Positions 43,749 through 53,505 of a stretch of 64,000 bases of DNA are shown in pieces. Each line of letters begins with the position of its first letter. The stretch's first letter is position 1. A program made the translations under genes and the position numbers. The notes under the pieces are model-generated. The model was not told where the DNA came from and did not search any database. It saw only the letters and a program-made list of their open reading frames with translations. The DNA is from G965205255 sp965205255 (GTDB taxonomy: Bacteria > Pseudomonadota > Gammaproteobacteria > Pseudomonadales > Endozoicomonadaceae): positions 1,054,001 through 1,118,000 of the forward strand of contig OZ242051.1 in assembly GCA_965205255.1 (NCBI GenBank). The letters are read 5' to 3'.

Positions 43749-46700
43749 GTGTTTTTAAGACTAGTTAAGTTAGTTGTTTCAGTGGTAACTCTAGCGAGTT
43801 ATTTAACAACCAGTGTTGCTTTTGCAGAAAATTCAAATGCGCATATATCTACGGTCAAACACCGTTCATCGACGAGCAAGGCTGCAACCATGTCGGTTGC
43901 TGCAAAAAAAACGCTGCTAAAAAAGCTTCAACGTCTGGTGGCCACAGGTCATAATCATTTTACCTCTCAGGCGAGCAACGGGGGAATGAACGCAGCGGTG
44001 TCGGTCAACCCTTCTTCACTAGGACTGACATTTTCACAAAAGCTATTTTCCGTAAACAGTTCACCAACCTCAAAAACTACACTACCAGTTAGCATTTTCC
44101 TTGGCGCTCCTACCGGTTTTAACCCGACAACACAACTGTTGAATGACTACCCCATTGATGTGAATATTCCTTATATTCAGCCACAAGAATCCAACAGTGG
44201 TCATACTTATTATACCCTATCTATCGGGGGCAGCAGCTATCCGATGATAATGGATAGCAAGCAACAGTTTCAGTTTATTTATTATAAAAAGCCCGATATT
44301 CATATTACCCATCAAAGTGATGATACCATTGTTGTCACCCAGCGAGACAACTCAACATATATCTTCAAAAAAGTGAACGGAAGTGCTGCCACAACTCCAT
44401 ATCAAGTGGTGGCTAAAATAGGGCCAGATGGCAAGGCCATTTATTTTCAGTATGCCCACAGCGATACACAATCTAGTATTACGCTGTTAAATTCTGATCA
44501 AAAAGTAGTGGCTAAAATAAACAAACAATCCGGTTCTGCCACGCTGTTCTATCAAGATAAAATGGGTCATTTTCAGCACTTTACACTCCGTAACGAAAGC
44601 GACGGTGTAAGCATTACCAACCCGTTAAACGAAAGCACATTACTCACCTTTGATACCGATAAAAAACCCACCAAAATCACTCTGGCCGATGGTGCTTATT
44701 ACACCATCAACTATGGTGTGCTCTCTGGCTCTCACTATATTGTTAGTGGTTACACAGAGCCTGTGAATAATCATACGCCTTATGTTAGCTCTTATACAGA
44801 ACACTTTAATAACAGTCACGATCAGGATATTACCCGTACGTTCAGCGTTAGCAGTAAAGGTAATAATTTTGTCGGTAATAATATACAGTGTGATGGTAAT
44901 ACGTTTGCCCATGTGACATCAGCACAGGACTGGTTAATGGAATGCGGATTTCGGCATCAGGGCGCACCCGTATATCGTTATAGCACCCTTGCCGGGATGA
45001 AAATTCCAGTCTTTACCGGTACGTTAATACCTTCGCCAGAAACAAAACAGATCAGCCAGAGTTATAATTATCTGCATTTAAAAGATCAGCAAACGACTTC
45101 AGTCAATAATATAACCTTAACCCGCGGGCAGACTACCTATGGTGACAAGATTACTTCTGCCTCTTCGGTGGCTGATCTATCCCTGCACTATAATCTTCCC
45201 TCTGTGCAACAGTATCAGTTGTACGACGCCACTGGAAACAATTCGCTGTTGCAGGTGCAAAACTTCAACTACAGCTATGACTCAAAGGGATTTCTGGCGA
45301 AAAAAATTGTACAAGACAGTCACGGTAACCTGAATACTGAAAGCTACACGACGATTCCTGGTGTTTATCACCCTATACTGCAAACCAGTGTCGCTCAGAT
45401 CAGACCTACAAAGCAGGCAGGTCTGCAAGGAGAGGCACCTGACACACTCACCACAAATTACAGTAAACCCAGTGTTATCAGCAAATCCATAACAGTGGGA
45501 GGACACTCTTATACGGTTAACCGTGTAGCGATTCCCAGTAATCAGATACTCTTTAATGGCAAGGTAATCAGAAGCAGTACCGTAACTTATAATACTGAAC
45601 CCACAGCGATGACGTTTGCCATGCCAGTCAAAACGACTGCCACATTGCCGTCCATGGGACAATATGTCAACAATACCTATACGATCAGCAATAGCAATAA
45701 CGTCTATACGATCAGTAACACAAAACACAGCCTGACCAGTGACACACAAGGTAGAGCTCCTCAACAGTTACCCGGAACCCAAAAAACCTATAATCTGTAT
45801 GGCGGGTTAATAAAAAGTAAAGATCCGGTCACCGGAGATATTGTCACTTACGACAATTACGATGCTCTTGGCCGTCCTGTGCAGGTTAGTTATCTACCTG
45901 CAGGTAATGCCGATGACAAGCAAACTTATCGTTATCAGTATGACATACTCAATGGCGCACAAAACGCAGGTTTTCGGGTGACCATGACACAGCTGATGCC
46001 CACCGGTAAAGGCAAGGGAGTACAGCTAGAAAAAGAATATGACACGCAAAACCATGTGGTCAAAACGCTACAACAGCTTAAAGACCGTAGTGGTTTTTAC
46101 GCCACTGATGAGGCTTTTTATAATCTGTCCGGTCAGATCAGCAAAACCATTCATTATTATTATGATGAAAAGGGACAGGTTCATCCGCAACAATCCCTGT
46201 ATTTTTATAACCGCTATGGCAAACCCACCGCCGTACAGCACCCCAACGGTAGCACCAGTATATCTGTATCAGACTCTTATCATTTGCGAAAGATTTCTTA
46301 TACGTTATTACCTACCAGTCAGGTGATCAATAACCCGGATTCTCTGTGCTTTGATCCGTTACAATCGACGCCCGATCACAGGGTTAATACCGCCTGTCGG
46401 GTAGCATCAGTTCAGGTATCACAGTCACATTCGGTCAATCAAGGCTCGGCCAGTCGTCCGGTGATGTTTCACGATGTGAGCTATAAATATAACTTTATTA
46501 CAGATCCGGCTTTTACCACAACGACAGCTGATGGTAAAAAGGTACCATTGTACGACAGTAACACAAAACAACAAATGACGTCCGTGTTTGCAGGTACCGC
46601 TAAAGGTCAGGCGCCTGACTCTCAAGCACTGGAATCGCTGGCAGATACCATTAAAAACCAAGCACTGGCTAACCCTTCAGCCACACAGGCAAGCACTTTT

Positions 46701-49463
46701 GTGGTGAGTCATTTCAATGCAATGGGACAGGTCTTGTTCTCTGATGCCTATCATGCCGGAATGGAAACCCGTAATGTTTACAGTACAGACAAGCCTGATC
46801 AGGTGATTGCCTCCACGGTATCGACCCGTAATACTGATGGCAGTGTGACACCGGTGAGAACCACCTACAACACCTATGACGCTTATGGAAATATTATCAA
46901 AACAGAAGTCGCCACTGGCGCTTATGACCCTTCGGCTCAAAAGGTACTGGTGGGTGAAAGAACGTATACATCACTAGGCTTTTTATTAAATGCCACAACC
47001 ATGGTGGGAGATAAATCTCATCAGGTGAATATGACATATGACACAACCTCTGGTTTGCCGACCAAAATAACAGACCCGCTGGGTAATAGTATGACTATTA
47101 CCTATGATACGGTATGGCATAAAAAACCACATACCGTGGTATCTAAGACGGCAGACGGTCATACAGATTTTACCCTGACTTATACTTACGATGCTAATGG
47201 TAACCTGACCGATCTGAAAAAAACGAGCGGGCTAAATAAGCTGATCAGCGAAATGGCGTACACCTATGATCCGGTGAATCAGCAGTTACTGACCACAACC
47301 ATTACTCACCCTGACGGTAGTCAGCGAATCTTATCCGATGAGGTGAACAATTATTTTGTGCCGGTAAGCAGTACCTATGGTGCTCCAGCGGAGCCGGTGT
47401 ATACAAAAACACCAGTAACCGATGCCCTGGGATTGCCGGTTAGTATGAGTTATACAGGAAGCGCAGGTCAGGTATCTCTGGGAACTGATTACAACCCTGA
47501 TTTATCGGTGAAGGATAAAACCATTAACCATCAGGTGAGCAATAGTTATATCTATGACAGTGTTGGTAATTTGGTCAGCATTGCCAATGACCTGAACGGT
47601 AAACCTGTTCGGACGTATGGTTATGGTTATAACACAAAAGGTCAGATTGCTACCCGTACTGCAAAAACTGAAAAGGGTGTCAGTACCCAAACATACACCT
47701 ATACACCGCAGGGTCAGTTATTACACTTTACCTGCAACGGAAAAGAGTGCCCTCAGAATCTGTTCAAACAACCGGTCAGTGCCATTGATTACAGCTATCA
47801 ACCTTTGTTTAATTCACTAAACACAGTGGATGAGACGCTCAACGGTGGCAGTAAACAGCTGATTACTTACCAGTATAAAAACACTGATCCGACACAGGTA
47901 TCAGGTATTGATTATGCCGGTAAAGGCCAAGCTACATTTAGCTATGATGGTGACGGTAATATCACTGCCATGCAGAAAATGACCGCCTCGGGCAAGTTAG
48001 TGCCTTACCAGATGAGCTATGACAGTGCGCAGAATTTAACGGATGTCACTATCAATCATCGTGAAAAAATTCACTATACCTATGATGCATCAGGACAGCA
48101 AATTGCAGAAAGTGATACCAACGCTTTCGGCAAAACAACCACACTACAGCAGTATTACAATGGCTCTCTGGCAGAGCAGTCGCTTAACGGGAAATCTCGT
48201 TATTATGTAGCCGGAGGAAGTTTTTATGATGGCCGTTACGAGTCGGCTATTACCGATGGCAAGCAGTTAACAGGCAGTGTCGTTAACGGCAAAGTTCAAG
48301 GTGATGATGTGTATATGCCGTATGGTCAGGTAACAGACCTGAATCAGGCTAAAACACTGGCGTTGACTCTGCAAAAAAGCACCCGTGGCTATCAAATGAA
48401 AAATACAGACCAAGTGACGGGCTGGCAGTTTTTGGGCAATGGTTACCGTGCTTATGATCCGGCACTGAGACTGTTTACTAAACACGACAGTGCCTCTCCG
48501 TGGGGAGCCGGTGGCATAAATGCTTACAACTATGCAGGTAATGATCCCATCAATAGTTCTGACCCCACCGGTCACTACACCGAAAATGATGTTAATGATG
48601 TTAATAAAACGATGAAAGCGGAAAACAAACAGATTTACGATAACTATCACAAAAGTCAATTGGAAACAATTTTTGCAATTTGTTTCGCGGTGGCAGGACT
48701 TTTGATGGCCTTGTTGATCCCAGGTCCTGGCGAATTTATAGAGGGCATGGCGCTGGGTATCTTGGCTAATGTTGCTTTTTTTACGGCAGTAGGTGTAGCA
48801 ACAACCGTAAGCGAAAAACTTATAGAAAATGGCGTTTTGGAACAAAAAGGCTTAAAGCCATCTCAATCAATTGGTGAGATGATGAGTTCTACTTCGTTCT
48901 GGGAAGGTGTTGGTATTGATGCCGTGGCTATGGTCGGTGGCGAGACGGCGGGTATAGTCATTAAAGAAGCAGGCCGTGCAATTAAAGATGCCCGCTCTGC
49001 AGGGAGAGCTGGAGAAGCAGCAGGAGAAGAACCATTAACACAAGCAGACAAAGAACTAATCAGGTCGAGGGAGACTTTTTCGCTTACAAGGTCAGAATTA
49101 ATAGCCGAAGGTACAGATCATAATGTATATCGTTTTAGTGAGTTTCATGTGTTTAAGGAGGTCAAACCTGAAACAGCCGATTCATCTCTAGCTGAAATGT
49201 TTGACCCAAAAAGAACCGCTCGTTTACTAAAAGAACAAGACATTCCTGTTGCTACATTCAAGAATGGAGTTGTAATGAATTATTTTGACATAGAAACTGA
49301 TGAGTTAAGAGCAGTTGAACATGCCAAGGCATATTTCCAAAAAACGGGAAGACGAATGATTGATAAGCACCCCAGCCAATTTGCCAAGTCAGGGGAGGTT
49401 ATTGATCCTAACCAATCTTATCGTGCTGGCTCTCCTATAAATGAGAGATTTATAATGTTTTGA
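43749..49463 (+). CDS. secreted YD-repeat (RHS-like) protein with variable toxin-like tail
   Basis: A 1904-residue protein from GTG 43749, 11 bases after AAGGA. Residues 1-26 are a Sec signal peptide, unlike T6SS RHS proteins with PAAR or other adaptor domains. YD-type repeats fill most of 250-1560 (e.g. YDNYDALGRPVQVSY, YTYDANGNLTDLKK). The RHS core ends with YDPALRLFTKHDS, INAYNYAGNDPINSSDPTG at about 1604. After this come a hydrophobic region (1639-1685), an Ala/Gly/Glu linker, and a 125-residue terminal domain with VFKEVKP, DPKRTARLL, NYFDIETDE. The tail is paralogous to that at 2-433. Toxicity is inferred from architecture. No immunity gene is recognisable downstream. Confidence 0.85.
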   Translation: MFLRLVKLVVSVVTLASYLTTSVAFAENSNAHISTVKHRSSTSKAATMSVAAKKTLLKKLQRLVATGHNHFTSQASNGGMNAAVSVNPSSLGLTFSQKLFSVNSSPTSKTTLPVSIFLGAPTGFNPTTQLLNDYPIDVNIPYIQPQESNSGHTYYTLSIGGSSYPMIMDSKQQFQFIYYKKPDIHITHQSDDTIVVTQRDNSTYIFKKVNGSAATTPYQVVAKIGPDGKAIYFQYAHSDTQSSITLLNSDQKVVAKINKQSGSATLFYQDKMGHFQHFTLRNESDGVSITNPLNESTLLTFDTDKKPTKITLADGAYYTINYGVLSGSHYIVSGYTEPVNNHTPYVSSYTEHFNNSHDQDITRTFSVSSKGNNFVGNNIQCDGNTFAHVTSAQDWLMECGFRHQGAPVYRYSTLAGMKIPVFTGTLIPSPETKQISQSYNYLHLKDQQTTSVNNITLTRGQTTYGDKITSASSVADLSLHYNLPSVQQYQLYDATGNNSLLQVQNFNYSYDSKGFLAKKIVQDSHGNLNTESYTTIPGVYHPILQTSVAQIRPTKQAGLQGEAPDTLTTNYSKPSVISKSITVGGHSYTVNRVAIPSNQILFNGKVIRSSTVTYNTEPTAMTFAMPVKTTATLPSMGQYVNNTYTISNSNNVYTISNTKHSLTSDTQGRAPQQLPGTQKTYNLYGGLIKSKDPVTGDIVTYDNYDALGRPVQVSYLPAGNADDKQTYRYQYDILNGAQNAGFRVTMTQLMPTGKGKGVQLEKEYDTQNHVVKTLQQLKDRSGFYATDEAFYNLSGQISKTIHYYYDEKGQVHPQQSLYFYNRYGKPTAVQHPNGSTSISVSDSYHLRKISYTLLPTSQVINNPDSLCFDPLQSTPDHRVNTACRVASVQVSQSHSVNQGSASRPVMFHDVSYKYNFITDPAFTTTTADGKKVPLYDSNTKQQMTSVFAGTAKGQAPDSQALESLADTIKNQALANPSATQASTFVVSHFNAMGQVLFSDAYHAGMETRNVYSTDKPDQVIASTVSTRNTDGSVTPVRTTYNTYDAYGNIIKTEVATGAYDPSAQKVLVGERTYTSLGFLLNATTMVGDKSHQVNMTYDTTSGLPTKITDPLGNSMTITYDTVWHKKPHTVVSKTADGHTDFTLTYTYDANGNLTDLKKTSGLNKLISEMAYTYDPVNQQLLTTTITHPDGSQRILSDEVNNYFVPVSSTYGAPAEPVYTKTPVTDALGLPVSMSYTGSAGQVSLGTDYNPDLSVKDKTINHQVSNSYIYDSVGNLVSIANDLNGKPVRTYGYGYNTKGQIATRTAKTEKGVSTQTYTYTPQGQLLHFTCNGKECPQNLFKQPVSAIDYSYQPLFNSLNTVDETLNGGSKQLITYQYKNTDPTQVSGIDYAGKGQATFSYDGDGNITAMQKMTASGKLVPYQMSYDSAQNLTDVTINHREKIHYTYDASGQQIAESDTNAFGKTTTLQQYYNGSLAEQSLNGKSRYYVAGGSFYDGRYESAITDGKQLTGSVVNGKVQGDDVYMPYGQVTDLNQAKTLALTLQKSTRGYQMKNTDQVTGWQFLGNGYRAYDPALRLFTKHDSASPWGAGGINAYNYAGNDPINSSDPTGHYTENDVNDVNKTMKAENKQIYDNYHKSQLETIFAICFAVAGLLMALLIPGPGEFIEGMALGILANVAFFTAVGVATTVSEKLIENGVLEQKGLKPSQSIGEMMSSTSFWEGVGIDAVAMVGGETAGIVIKEAGRAIKDARSAGRAGEAAGEEPLTQADKELIRSRETFSLTRSELIAEGTDHNVYRFSEFHVFKEVKPETADSSLAEMFDPKRTARLLKEQDIPVATFKNGVVMNYFDIETDELRAVEHAKAYFQKTGRRMIDKHPSQFAKSGEVIDPNQSYRAGSPINERFIMF

Positions 49464-49536
49464 CCCTTCTGAAGATGAATAATTGAACTCCATGAGTATC
49501 ATCTGTAAGCGTTTCAATTCAAGACAGAAGATAACT
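49464..49536. other. short spacer after the YD-repeat gene
   Basis: No immunity-type ORF follows the tail on either strand before the transposase relic, nor between the relic and 50330, where about 200 bases of AT-rich sequence hold a GAGGGGG ribosome site for the chaperone gene. Confidence 0.4.
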
Positions 49537-50121
49537 CATGGAAGACACAGCAAATAAAATTATAAAGGCAATGTCTTGTGTAAAAAAACCACAAATAACG
49601 TTTATTGCAGCACTACTGTCTATATTGATGGTTTTTCAGGACAAAGCAACGTTCAAAAATATAAGACACTACTGTGAGGTGAGCGAAAAACGTTTGAGTC
49701 GCTAGTATCGGCAAATCTTCGATGTTACAGACTTTAACTTCCGTTTGCTTACTGCGCAGTTAGCAGGGAAAAGAACACTGATTGCATGATTCGGGGCATG
49801 TTTTTAAATTGAATTTGTCTCTCGTGATGCTAAACAACATACTGGATTAACTCACTGTCAGTCGATTCATACCAATATTAATGCGTCGTTTATAGCACTT
49901 AATCTTATGAAGCTACATGACTCGCAGACAAAAAAATACGGATACCCCGACAGTAGTCTCCATTACCAGCTTGAAACGGGCTCAAACGTAATCAGCACTT
50001 GATGAGAAGACTTTTTCAAAGGTTAGGTATGAACCGGAATGACCAAAAAGTCAGCGAGGTTGATACGGACCTTGGCGAGTATGGGGCTATTGCTGCGAAA
50101 AAGTGTCTGAAGTATTATTAA
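49537..50121 (+). pseudogene. IS4-superfamily transposase relic
   Basis: ATG 49537 starts MEDTANKIIKAMSCVKKPQI, TFIAALLSILMVFQDKATFK, NIRHYCEVSEKRLSR and then a stop, a form of transposase N terminus common in gammaproteobacteria. The rest is read only across several stops and frameshifts to NDQKVSEVDTDLGEYGAIAA, KKCLKYY. Its 3' end matches the fragment at 29408-29515. Confidence 0.6.
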
Positions 50122-50330
50122 TATTGTACCCTAAATATCTGATTTATTAGCATGTAGCTAAAAACAGAGCAGTAATTTGGCGTTCTGATAATCCATTCTT
50201 ATATGCAATGACTACAAAAGTTCAAATATTTGTGAGCTAATTAATAATAATTCCGTCAATGAGTAATGGGTTGATAAACTGAATTATAACCATAATATTT
50301 CATGCGCTTTAGCACTTGAGGGGGTAATTC

Positions 50331-50816
50331 ATGGGGGCATTCAGAAACGTTCTCAAAGCTTTAGGTACCAATACCAAAGCAATAGGAACGTTATACAGAG
50401 GCGTAACTATTGCGCAATATAAAGGAATGAGTAATAAACTTCTGGAAGGTATTTACACACTAGGTCACCAGCACTATAAGCAACAGAATTTTAAACTCGC
50501 CAGCAAAATATTTCGCTACTTATGTATCCATGATCATCTTGAATCACGTTTCATGGCAGCATTGGGTGCCTGTGAATATCACAATGGTGATTATCAGTCT
50601 GCGCAATATGTATTGGAAAATGCATTGTCGTTAAATAATAATCAGCCATCCGCCTACCTTAATCTCGCATTAAGTTATATTGCGCAGAAAAAGAAAGCTG
50701 AAGCCGTTGAAGTTTTATCAAAGATCATTTCTGTAACACAAGATGATATGCTGCATAAAAAAGAACATCAGTCTGCTCAGTATTTATTATCTCAATATCA
50801 GGAGAAAGAAATATGA
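50331..50816 (+). CDS. type III secretion class II chaperone, SycD/LcrH/IpgC-like
   Basis: A 161-residue cytosolic TPR protein. LLEGIYTLGHQHYKQQNFKL, ASKIFRYLCIHDHLESRFMA, ALGACEYHNGDYQSAQYVLE, NALSLNNNQPSAYLNLALSY follows the SycD/SicA/IpgC consensus, including the F..LC.LDH..... F..LGAC pattern. Three TPRs span about 38-140. These chaperones hold the hydrophobic translocators of type III secretion before export. The next gene starts within its stop (ATGA, 4-base overlap) and encodes a plausible partner. No other T3SS gene is in the window. Confidence 0.78.
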   Translation: MGAFRNVLKALGTNTKAIGTLYRGVTIAQYKGMSNKLLEGIYTLGHQHYKQQNFKLASKIFRYLCIHDHLESRFMAALGACEYHNGDYQSAQYVLENALSLNNNQPSAYLNLALSYIAQKKKAEAVEVLSKIISVTQDDMLHKKEHQSAQYLLSQYQEKEI

Positions 50817-51955
50817 GTGGTGGTGTAGGAGGCATTCATAATAATCAGAGAACAAATGCCGAAGACTTTCAGAATAACGCAACCTCTGATATTGCACGTC
50901 GTACCAATAATAATATAAGAACAGATCAGTCAGAACAAGTTGGTTCAGGACAAATAAACGGTAATCAATTAACAGTTACACACCAGAGTGCATCAATCAT
51001 ACCTAACAATTCTGATCGTGTAATTATGGGTGATATTCCGCCAACTCAACATACAAATGCACTACAGTTGATGGATAGCACTGAACTTCAAACCTTAATT
51101 GCCGGACTAAGAAACGAAACAAGTGAAGTACAGGAACAAATGCAGGTTGAACAAGTTAGACAGCAGAATACAAACCGACAAGAAGCTAATAATGAGCGAC
51201 TTGAACAGCTTCAGAATGAACTCGGCCAAGTTGAAGATAGTAATAAATGTGCTCAAGCAACAGCAAATGTATGTATGTGCATCCCTGGAATTAATGTAAT
51301 TGTTGGTTTACCTGCAATGGGTGCTGCCATAGAAGGTGAAAAAAAGGCAGATGCTATTCGATCTGAAATTATGCTTGAAAATTACGGTCCTGAGATTGGT
51401 TCTCAAATGATCGAATTCATGGAAGGATACGAAAAAATATCGGAAAAAGGGGTTTTTGCTTCTCAGCAGGAAAAACAGGAAACACAAGCACGAATGACAC
51501 ATCTTCACCAGGCAGGAGCTATAGACGACGTTACCTTTTATGAACTAAATAAGCAAATGGATGATGGTTTTGCAGGTGGCGGTGGATTTGGGCAGTCCAG
51601 TGCTATTGATAAACGTCTGACTGAAATGGCTCTAGGCATTAAAAAACCCATGTTTGATCGGAGTGAATACCCCGAAGGCATGTTAGAGCGACAAGGCTAT
51701 GTAGATGCTAGTGAAGAGTCGGTTACTCAAGAACAGCCTTCTGAAATCACAGGAAATTCATCTGGTCAGGCAGTGGAGGTGCAAGAAACATCTAGAGAAT
51801 GGATTCAAAATCTTGCTATTCAGATGCAACAGGCTGAGGAACAGGAGAATGCATTGACACGTTTGCAGCAGGATATTGAAGAGGCGACATCGGCCATCAC
51901 TCAAAGCAACAGCGAAAATCTGAACCAGCAAATAATGAATACCCGCTCGATTTAA
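50813..51955 (+). CDS. probable T3SS translocator/effector partnered to the SycD-like chaperone
   Basis: A 380-residue protein without a signal peptide. The N terminus (1-85) is polar, Asn/Gln/Ser-rich and disordered, as in T3SS substrates. Residues 92-145 form a coiled coil (LQTLIAGLRNETSEVQEQMQ to NELGQVE). Residues 147-173 are hydrophobic (CAQATANVCMCIPGINVIVG). The C-terminal part is soluble and ends in another coiled coil (330-375). The pattern of coiled coil, single hydrophobic patch and coiled coil recalls YopD/SipC-type minor translocators. I see no specific homologue. Its tight link to the chaperone gene is the main support. A terminator follows at 52022. Confidence 0.55.
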   Translation: MSGGVGGIHNNQRTNAEDFQNNATSDIARRTNNNIRTDQSEQVGSGQINGNQLTVTHQSASIIPNNSDRVIMGDIPPTQHTNALQLMDSTELQTLIAGLRNETSEVQEQMQVEQVRQQNTNRQEANNERLEQLQNELGQVEDSNKCAQATANVCMCIPGINVIVGLPAMGAAIEGEKKADAIRSEIMLENYGPEIGSQMIEFMEGYEKISEKGVFASQQEKQETQARMTHLHQAGAIDDVTFYELNKQMDDGFAGGGGFGQSSAIDKRLTEMALGIKKPMFDRSEYPEGMLERQGYVDASEESVTQEQPSEITGNSSGQAVEVQETSREWIQNLAIQMQQAEEQENALTRLQQDIEEATSAITQSNSENLNQQIMNTRSI

Positions 51956-52021
51956 TATCGATGTATCAAAGGTTATTGAAGATCAAAAAGAATTAGAAAA
52001 GTTCAACGGAGCCTCTCCGTA

Positions 52022-52050
52022 TTGCCGGTACCCTCTACCGGCATTTTTTT
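52022..52050 (+). terminator. rho-independent terminator
   Basis: TGCCGGTA and TACCGGCA form the stem around CCCTC, followed by seven T residues. It ends the chaperone/translocator transcript. Confidence 0.9.
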
Positions 52051-52110
52051 GTTATTAAATACTAATACTGAAGCCAAATTTTAATGAGGAATGATCAGGT
52101 CATCATTCAC

Positions 52111-53298
52111 CTAACTTGCAGAGGGAAGCGTGTAGCTTTTTAGTTGATATGCAAATTCTTGAAGAGCGAAAATACCACTATGCTCAGCTTTATGACACCA
52201 GTTTTTCAATGCTTCTATCCGCTGATTGTTGCATTTTATTTTTTGCCAGATTTCCTGTAATGCGAGGCGTTGCTCATAAATTGTATTCAGCGTACTAAAG
52301 TGTGATGTGATCTGTCCAATAGTCTCACGATGAGGCGGTTTGAGCAAAGATTCATTAAGCACAAGCAACTTTTTTGCACGTTTCAATTTAAGCTTGTCTT
52401 TCTTGGAGGCCTTGCTTTTTTCACAGTGTATAAGAGGGCGTATTACCTGTTTAGTATAGTTTGCCATAACATGAAACCGATTGTTCACAATCGCCATAAT
52501 TGTTTTTTCATCAATGATTGTATTACCAGAACACTCCGCCAACGGCTTTGAAAATCGCACTTTCAACAACCCCATCAGTGAAAAAATGCGAATATACATC
52601 CAGCCAATATCAAACTCCCAGCACTTGGAGGAAAGTTTGGCAGAGTTAGGATAAGCGTGATGATTGTTATGTAGTTCTTCTCCAGCCATAATCAAGCCTA
52701 TTGGCATAAAATTTCGTGCATTATCTTTACACTCAAAATTACGATATCCAAAAACATGTCCAATACCGTTGACAACGCCAGCTGCCCAAAAAGGAACCCA
52801 CAGCATTTGAATAATCCAAACCAGAAGACCCCAGCCACCAAAAGCCAGCAAATTAATACCTAACATAATAAAAATCCCCAGAGCAATATATGGTTTATAA
52901 ATTCTCCGCTCAATCCAGTCATCAGGACAACCTTTGCCATAATGTTCAAGGGTTTCTTTATTCTTTGCTTCTTTACGGTATAAGAATGCACCGCCCCAAA
53001 GGACACGGTTTAATCCGTAATAAACGGGGCTATGAGGGTCTTCAGATGTTTCACATTTAGCGTGATGTTTACGATGAATTGCTGTCCATTCCCTGGTATT
53101 TGTAGCTGTTGTCAGCCATAACCAAAAACGAAAAAAATGCTCTAATACAGGATGAAGATCAATAGCACGATGAGCGCTACATCTGTGAAGATATACTGTC
53201 ATACTCAAGCTTGTAATATGGGTGATAATTAGTGTAATAATCACCACTTGCCATATTGTAAGATTCAGCATTCCATGAGACCAGAAAAAAAATTCCAT
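52111..53298 (-). CDS. acyl-CoA desaturase (membrane fatty-acid desaturase)
   Basis: A diiron integral membrane enzyme, about 395 residues from ATG 53298 (GAGGG upstream); an in-frame ATG at 53334 is possible. Three His boxes are visible: HRCSAHRA, HRKHH and HNNHH. Hydrophobic segments surround the first and lie between the second and third boxes (YIALGIFIMLGINLLAFGGW). The C-terminal 110 residues are a Lys-rich cytosolic extension. It introduces a double bond (delta-9 type) in acyl chains, adjusting membrane fluidity. Monocistronic. Confidence 0.92.
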   Translation of the reverse strand: MEFFFWSHGMLNLTIWQVVIITLIITHITSLSMTVYLHRCSAHRAIDLHPVLEHFFRFWLWLTTATNTREWTAIHRKHHAKCETSEDPHSPVYYGLNRVLWGGAFLYRKEAKNKETLEHYGKGCPDDWIERRIYKPYIALGIFIMLGINLLAFGGWGLLVWIIQMLWVPFWAAGVVNGIGHVFGYRNFECKDNARNFMPIGLIMAGEELHNNHHAYPNSAKLSSKCWEFDIGWMYIRIFSLMGLLKVRFSKPLAECSGNTIIDEKTIMAIVNNRFHVMANYTKQVIRPLIHCEKSKASKKDKLKLKRAKKLLVLNESLLKPPHRETIGQITSHFSTLNTIYEQRLALQEIWQKIKCNNQRIEALKNWCHKAEHSGIFALQEFAYQLKSYTLPSAS

Positions 53299-53505
53299 TG
53301 GATTTTTGCCCTCAATGACAAATAAATTAATCATCTCTCAGTAAAAATAAAAACATCAATAGTTTTTTTCTTTTACTGAAACTAACTGTCTTAAATTTAA
53401 GGTTTAATGCACCTCGAGGAAGATAAACAAAACTATTAATAAAATCTTCCATGCAAATCAAATTTGCATAACTTCATATTCACAATGATTCTTAGATAAG
53501 CGATA

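Noticed and set aside
48267..48845. 192-codon minus-strand ORF inside the YD-repeat gene
   Set aside because: Its Cys/His/Ile-rich translation is a shadow of the plus-strand coding frame, with no family resemblance.
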